From the NCBI GenBank assembly GCA_947490035.1, contig CANLGS010000129.1, forward strand, positions 1 to 8,451: DNA of 8,451 nt, in the 5' to 3' direction. Within the stretch, counting starts at the first letter, position 1. Every line of letters starts with the position of its first letter. Positions 6,566 to 8,451 of this stretch are shown here, in pieces. Source of the stretch: Gemmataceae bacterium (lineage in GTDB: Bacteria; Planctomycetota; Planctomycetia; Gemmatales; Gemmataceae). Below the pieces are notes generated by a model. The model made no database searches, was not told where the DNA came from, and saw only the letters and a program-made list of their open reading frames with translations. Made by a program: the position numbers and the translations under genes.

Positions 6566-7312
6566 GTGAAGGCGATCATTAGCGACATCCACGGCAACAT
6601 GGAAGCCCTCCATGCCGTGCTCGCGGACATCAAGTCGCAAGGCATTCGCGAGATATACTGTCTCGGCGACGTGGTCGGCTACGGCCCGAACCCGCGCGAG
6701 TGCATCGACCTGGTCATGGACAGTAAACTCGTCCTCCTGGGCAACCACGACCAGGGCGCGATGTTCGACCCGGACGGGTTCAACCAGTCCGCCGAGCGCG
6801 CCATCTTCTGGACTCGCGGCCAGCTCGAATCGCCCAGCGAGCCGCGGCCGTCTCGCGAGAAGCGCTGGGAATTCCTCTCGGAACGCCCCCGCAGTCACCG
6901 CGAGAACGGCTACCTGTTCGTCCACGGCAGCGCCCGCAACCCGCTCAACGAGTACGTGTTCCCCGAAGACGTGTACAACCAGCGCAAGATGGAGCGCATC
7001 TTCGCCCTCGTCGATCGCTACTGCTTCCAGGGCCACACGCACGTCCCCGGCATCTTCACCGAGACCATGCAGTTCCTCAGCCCGGACAAGGTCGAGTTCG
7101 CGCACAAGCTCGACGGCCGCAAGACGCTCTGCAACGTCGGCAGCGTGGGCCAGCCGCGCGACGGCAACTGGCGCGCGTGCTACGTCGTCCTCGACAACGA
7201 CGTGATCAACTTCAAGCGCGTCGAGTACGACTGGCAGAAGACCCGCGACAAGATCTACGAGATTCCGGACCTCGACAACTTCCTGGGCGACCGCCTCGGC
7301 GAAGGCCGCTAG
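6566..7312 (+). CDS. Calcineurin-like metallophosphoesterase (YfcE/Metallophos_2 type)
   Basis: This 248-residue protein carries the full dinuclear-metal phosphoesterase signature in order: Asp7 and His9 in SDIHGN, Asp35 in [11 protein letters not shown], Asn60-His61-Asp62 in LGNHD, His120 in VHGS, and His157/His159 in GHTHVP. The conserved tail [13 protein letters not shown] follows. This class hydrolyses phosphate mono- or diesters, including protein phosphates and dinucleoside polyphosphates; the exact substrate cannot be told. There is no signal peptide, so it should act in the cytoplasm. Translation begins at GTG 6566: the nearby ATG at 6551 is followed at once by TGA and is out of the question. 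The ribosome-binding site is weak (GAG about nine bases upstream). The gene has its own promoter candidate and ends with Arg-Leu-Gly-Glu-Gly-Arg and TAG, a segment repeated as DNA about 115 bases downstream. Confidence 0.9.
   Translation: MKAIISDIHGNMEALHAVLADIKSQGIREIYCLGDVVGYGPNPRECIDLVMDSKLVLLGNHDQGAMFDPDGFNQSAERAIFWTRGQLESPSEPRPSREKRWEFLSERPRSHRENGYLFVHGSARNPLNEYVFPEDVYNQRKMERIFALVDRYCFQGHTHVPGIFTETMQFLSPDKVEFAHKLDGRKTLCNVGSVGQPRDGNWRACYVVLDNDVINFKRVEYDWQKTRDKIYEIPDLDNFLGDRLGEGR
7292..7311 (+). repeat. 20-base direct repeat, copy 1 (end of phosphoesterase gene)
   Basis: These bases encode RLGEGR plus the first two bases of the stop. They recur at 7407-7426 with one difference (C7306 versus G7421), which is a synonymous Gly third position when read in the same register. 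The copies flank the inverted repeat at 7323-7384. Confidence 0.9.
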
Positions 7313-7322
7313 TCTCTTCATC

Positions 7323-7384
7323 TTGTGGCACAGGCTTCCAGCCTGTGTTTCCGAAGGCACGCAGGCTGGAAGCCTGTGCCACAA
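7323..7384. repeat. 25-bp inverted repeat (REP/REPIN-like pair)
   Basis: Arms 7323-7347 and 7360-7384 match as reverse complements at 24 of 25 positions around a 12-base loop. Each arm is also a hairpin: CACAGGCT-TCC-AGCCTGTG (7329-7347) and CGCAGGCT-GGA-AGCCTGTG (7360-7378, one G-T pair). Weaker complementarity continues outward (TAGTCT near 7310 against AGACTA near 7397-7402). No T tract follows. I remember this GTGGCACAGGCT-type unit as a common dispersed repeat in planctomycete and verrucomicrobial genomes, but could not check that. Confidence 0.87.
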
Positions 7385-7406
7385 AACTGAAACGAAGACT
7401 ACGAAA

Positions 7407-7426
7407 CGCCTCGGCGAAGGGCGCTA
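7407..7426 (+). repeat. 20-base direct repeat, copy 2 (duplicated gene end)
   Basis: This copies the last six codons and stop region of the phosphoesterase gene at 19 of 20 bases. Read in the matching register it again encodes RLGEGR followed by TAA. It is out of frame with the intact gene (offset 115 bases) and has no start of its own, so it is a non-coding duplicate. Confidence 0.88.
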
Positions 7427-7457
7427 AAGCTTCCGCCCGCCCCAGCGAATATCACTC

Positions 7458-7485
7458 CAGCCCGCGGACGGCCGTCCGCGGGCTG
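7458..7485. repeat. Perfect 28-bp palindrome upstream of yidC
   Basis: Bases 7458-7471 and 7472-7485 are perfect reverse complements with no spacer (core GCGGACGGCCGTCCGC). It lies 55 bases before the yidC ATG and just upstream of a -10-like TAAGAT. It may be a REP-type unit, an operator, or a terminator for the upstream gene; no T run follows, which argues against the last. Confidence 0.85.
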
Positions 7486-7495
7486 TGCGGTTTCG

Positions 7496-7501
7496 TAAGA
7501 T
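7496..7501 (+). promoter_or_regulatory. Possible -10 box of yidC
   Basis: TAAGAT (four of six to TATAAT) is the only A/T-rich hexamer in the G/C-rich stretch before yidC. The position for a -35 box at 17 bases falls inside the 28-bp palindrome and does not resemble TTGACA. Weak candidate. Confidence 0.25.
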
Positions 7502-7540
7502 ACTCCCTCGTCCGGCCCCCGCCTCACTCAGCTCGTACTC

Positions 7541-8451
7541 ATGCGCAAGAACGCTCTCAACGTCGTCGTGTTCGTGTTCCTCGCGGGGGGGATGTTCTTC
7601 CTCTGGCAGTACGCGGACAAGAACCTCGTCCCCAAAAAGGACAAGAAGGACGACCCCGCGATCAAACTCGCGGAAGACCTCAAGAAGCAGTTTGAAGAGG
7701 ACGACAAGCGCCGCGAGGAGGCGTTCGAGAAGCGGCGGATGGCGCAGCAGGCGATGGGCGCGGTCGGCGGCGGGCTGTCGGCCGGAATCGACCTCCCACC
7801 GCCCAGGCCGCCGGAGCCGCCGAAGATCAGCACACCACCGGGTCTCGATCCGCGCGCCCTCGACGCCGTCGCCGGCGCCATCGACACCGTCGCCGGCGCC
7901 ATCGGCGATTACTCCAACCGGCCGACGCTCGTCCTCCTCGGCACCAACGATTTCTACAACCGCGTGATGCTCACCACCAAAGGCGGCGGCGTCCAGCAGG
8001 TCGTGCTGCCGAAGTTCGGCCACGCCGACCGCCTCGGGCGCGAGGTCAAGGCGAAGGACGCAAACGGCAACGCAACAAAGGACGCGGTTCCGCTGCACCT
8101 GATCCCCGGCGTCACACACACCCGCGCGAAGCAGTTGCGCGAGGACTACGCCGTTCCCGACCTGCAACCGGGCAAGGTGACCGACCCGTCGAACCTGGCC
8201 GACCCGTCGTACACCGTGTTCCACTACCCCACGACCGATGACAAGAACCCCGACCCGTTCCTCGGCGAGACGAACTGGACGATCATTTCCGAGAAACGCC
8301 CCGAAAGCGGCGACCACGAGGTCGTCTTCGAGAAAGAACTGGGCGATCCGTACTTCGTGAGGATTCGCAAGACCTACACGCTCGGCCCGAAGGACTACCA
8401 CTTCGCGCTGCGGGTCGAGATCGAGAAGCTGAAGGTGCCCGGCTCGGCGAA
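7541..8451 (+). CDS. yidC: Membrane protein insertase YidC (partial, N-terminal part)
   Basis: The frame opens at ATG 7541 and stays open for 303 codons to the window edge, so only the N-terminal part is present. Residues 5-22 form the hydrophobic signal-anchor helix expected at the start of Gram-negative-type YidC. A highly charged, probably coiled-coil linker follows (about 32-72), then a Pro-rich spacer (85-100), then from about residue 127 the periplasmic P1 beta-sandwich domain (TLVLLGTNDFYNRVMLTTKG and onward; GGGVQQVVLPKF at 148-159). The conserved insertase core lies beyond the window. YidC inserts and folds inner-membrane proteins with or without the Sec translocon. The linker is unusually long and contains a seven-residue duplication (108-121). 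The pyrimidine-rich leader shows no Shine-Dalgarno before the ATG. A run of seven G (7585-7591) in the anchor helix is a place where a base-calling error would break the frame. Confidence 0.85.
   Translation, partial: MRKNALNVVVFVFLAGGMFFLWQYADKNLVPKKDKKDDPAIKLAEDLKKQFEEDDKRREEAFEKRRMAQQAMGAVGGGLSAGIDLPPPRPPEPPKISTPPGLDPRALDAVAGAIDTVAGAIGDYSNRPTLVLLGTNDFYNRVMLTTKGGGVQQVVLPKFGHADRLGREVKAKDANGNATKDAVPLHLIPGVTHTRAKQLREDYAVPDLQPGKVTDPSNLADPSYTVFHYPTTDDKNPDPFLGETNWTIISEKRPESGDHEVVFEKELGDPYFVRIRKTYTLGPKDYHFALRVEIEKLKVPGSA
7862..7903 (+). repeat. 21-base tandem duplication inside yidC
   Basis: Bases 7862-7882 and 7883-7903 match at 20 of 21 positions and encode DAVAGAI followed by DTVAGAI (residues 108-121), in the linker between the anchor helix and the periplasmic domain. 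Confidence 0.92.

Noticed and set aside
7323..7384. Intrinsic terminator of the phosphoesterase gene
   Set aside because: The stem is strong but is followed by AAAACTG rather than a T tract on the plus strand; the nested hairpins and flanking duplication fit a repeat element better.
7424..8401. Minus-strand open frame of 325 codons opposite yidC
   Set aside because: It is antisense to the YidC P1 domain and anchor helix, and its composition is typical of a high-G+C shadow frame.

Overview
The window looks like chromosomal DNA of a planctomycete, most likely from the Gemmata group (Gemmataceae). This rests on the visibly high G+C with strong G/C third-position bias, a zinc-ribbon/single-pass membrane protein rich in Lys-Asp and Pro-Met repeats, a YidC with a long charged linker before its periplasmic domain, a PmtA-type lipid methyltransferase, and palindromic repeat units of types I remember from planctomycete and verrucomicrobial genomes. 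No database search was possible, so the taxonomic call is an inference.

Layout. Bases 1-1923 (minus strand) hold a large membrane-anchored protein that runs off the left edge. A 270-base divergent promoter region follows. On the plus strand come an alpha/beta hydrolase (2194-3039) and a PmtA-like SAM-dependent methyltransferase (3039-3758), which share a TAATG overlap. A 171-base gap is mostly filled by a four-hairpin inverted repeat. Then come a GH3-type acyl-acid amido synthetase (3930-5501), a gap made of a perfect 21-bp inverted repeat, and an N-acetylneuraminate-lyase-like aldolase (GTG start, 5575-6474). A promoter-bearing gap leads to a calcineurin-like metallophosphoesterase (GTG start, 6566-7312). 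The next gap (7313-7540) holds a third inverted repeat, a duplicated copy of the upstream gene's 3' end and a perfect 28-bp palindrome. The 5' part of yidC (from 7541) runs off the right edge.

How the genes may work together. The hydrolase and methyltransferase are almost certainly one translationally coupled unit. The GH3 enzyme, which joins carboxylic acids to amines through an acyl-adenylate, follows on the same strand. Acyl-amine ligation, amine/phospholipid-type methylation and ester/amide hydrolysis would fit an unusual aminolipid or lipoamino-acid pathway, which is of interest because N-methylated ornithine lipids are known in planctomycetes. This is a hypothesis from gene content, not something the sequence proves. 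The aldolase, phosphoesterase and yidC are probably unrelated neighbours.

The most distinctive DNA-level feature is that three of the four sizeable gaps between plus-strand genes each carry a different inverted-repeat element. In each, both arms are themselves small hairpins with 3-4-base loops, the REP/REPIN (BIME) architecture. One of them is flanked by a 20-base direct duplication of the preceding gene's last six codons plus stop.
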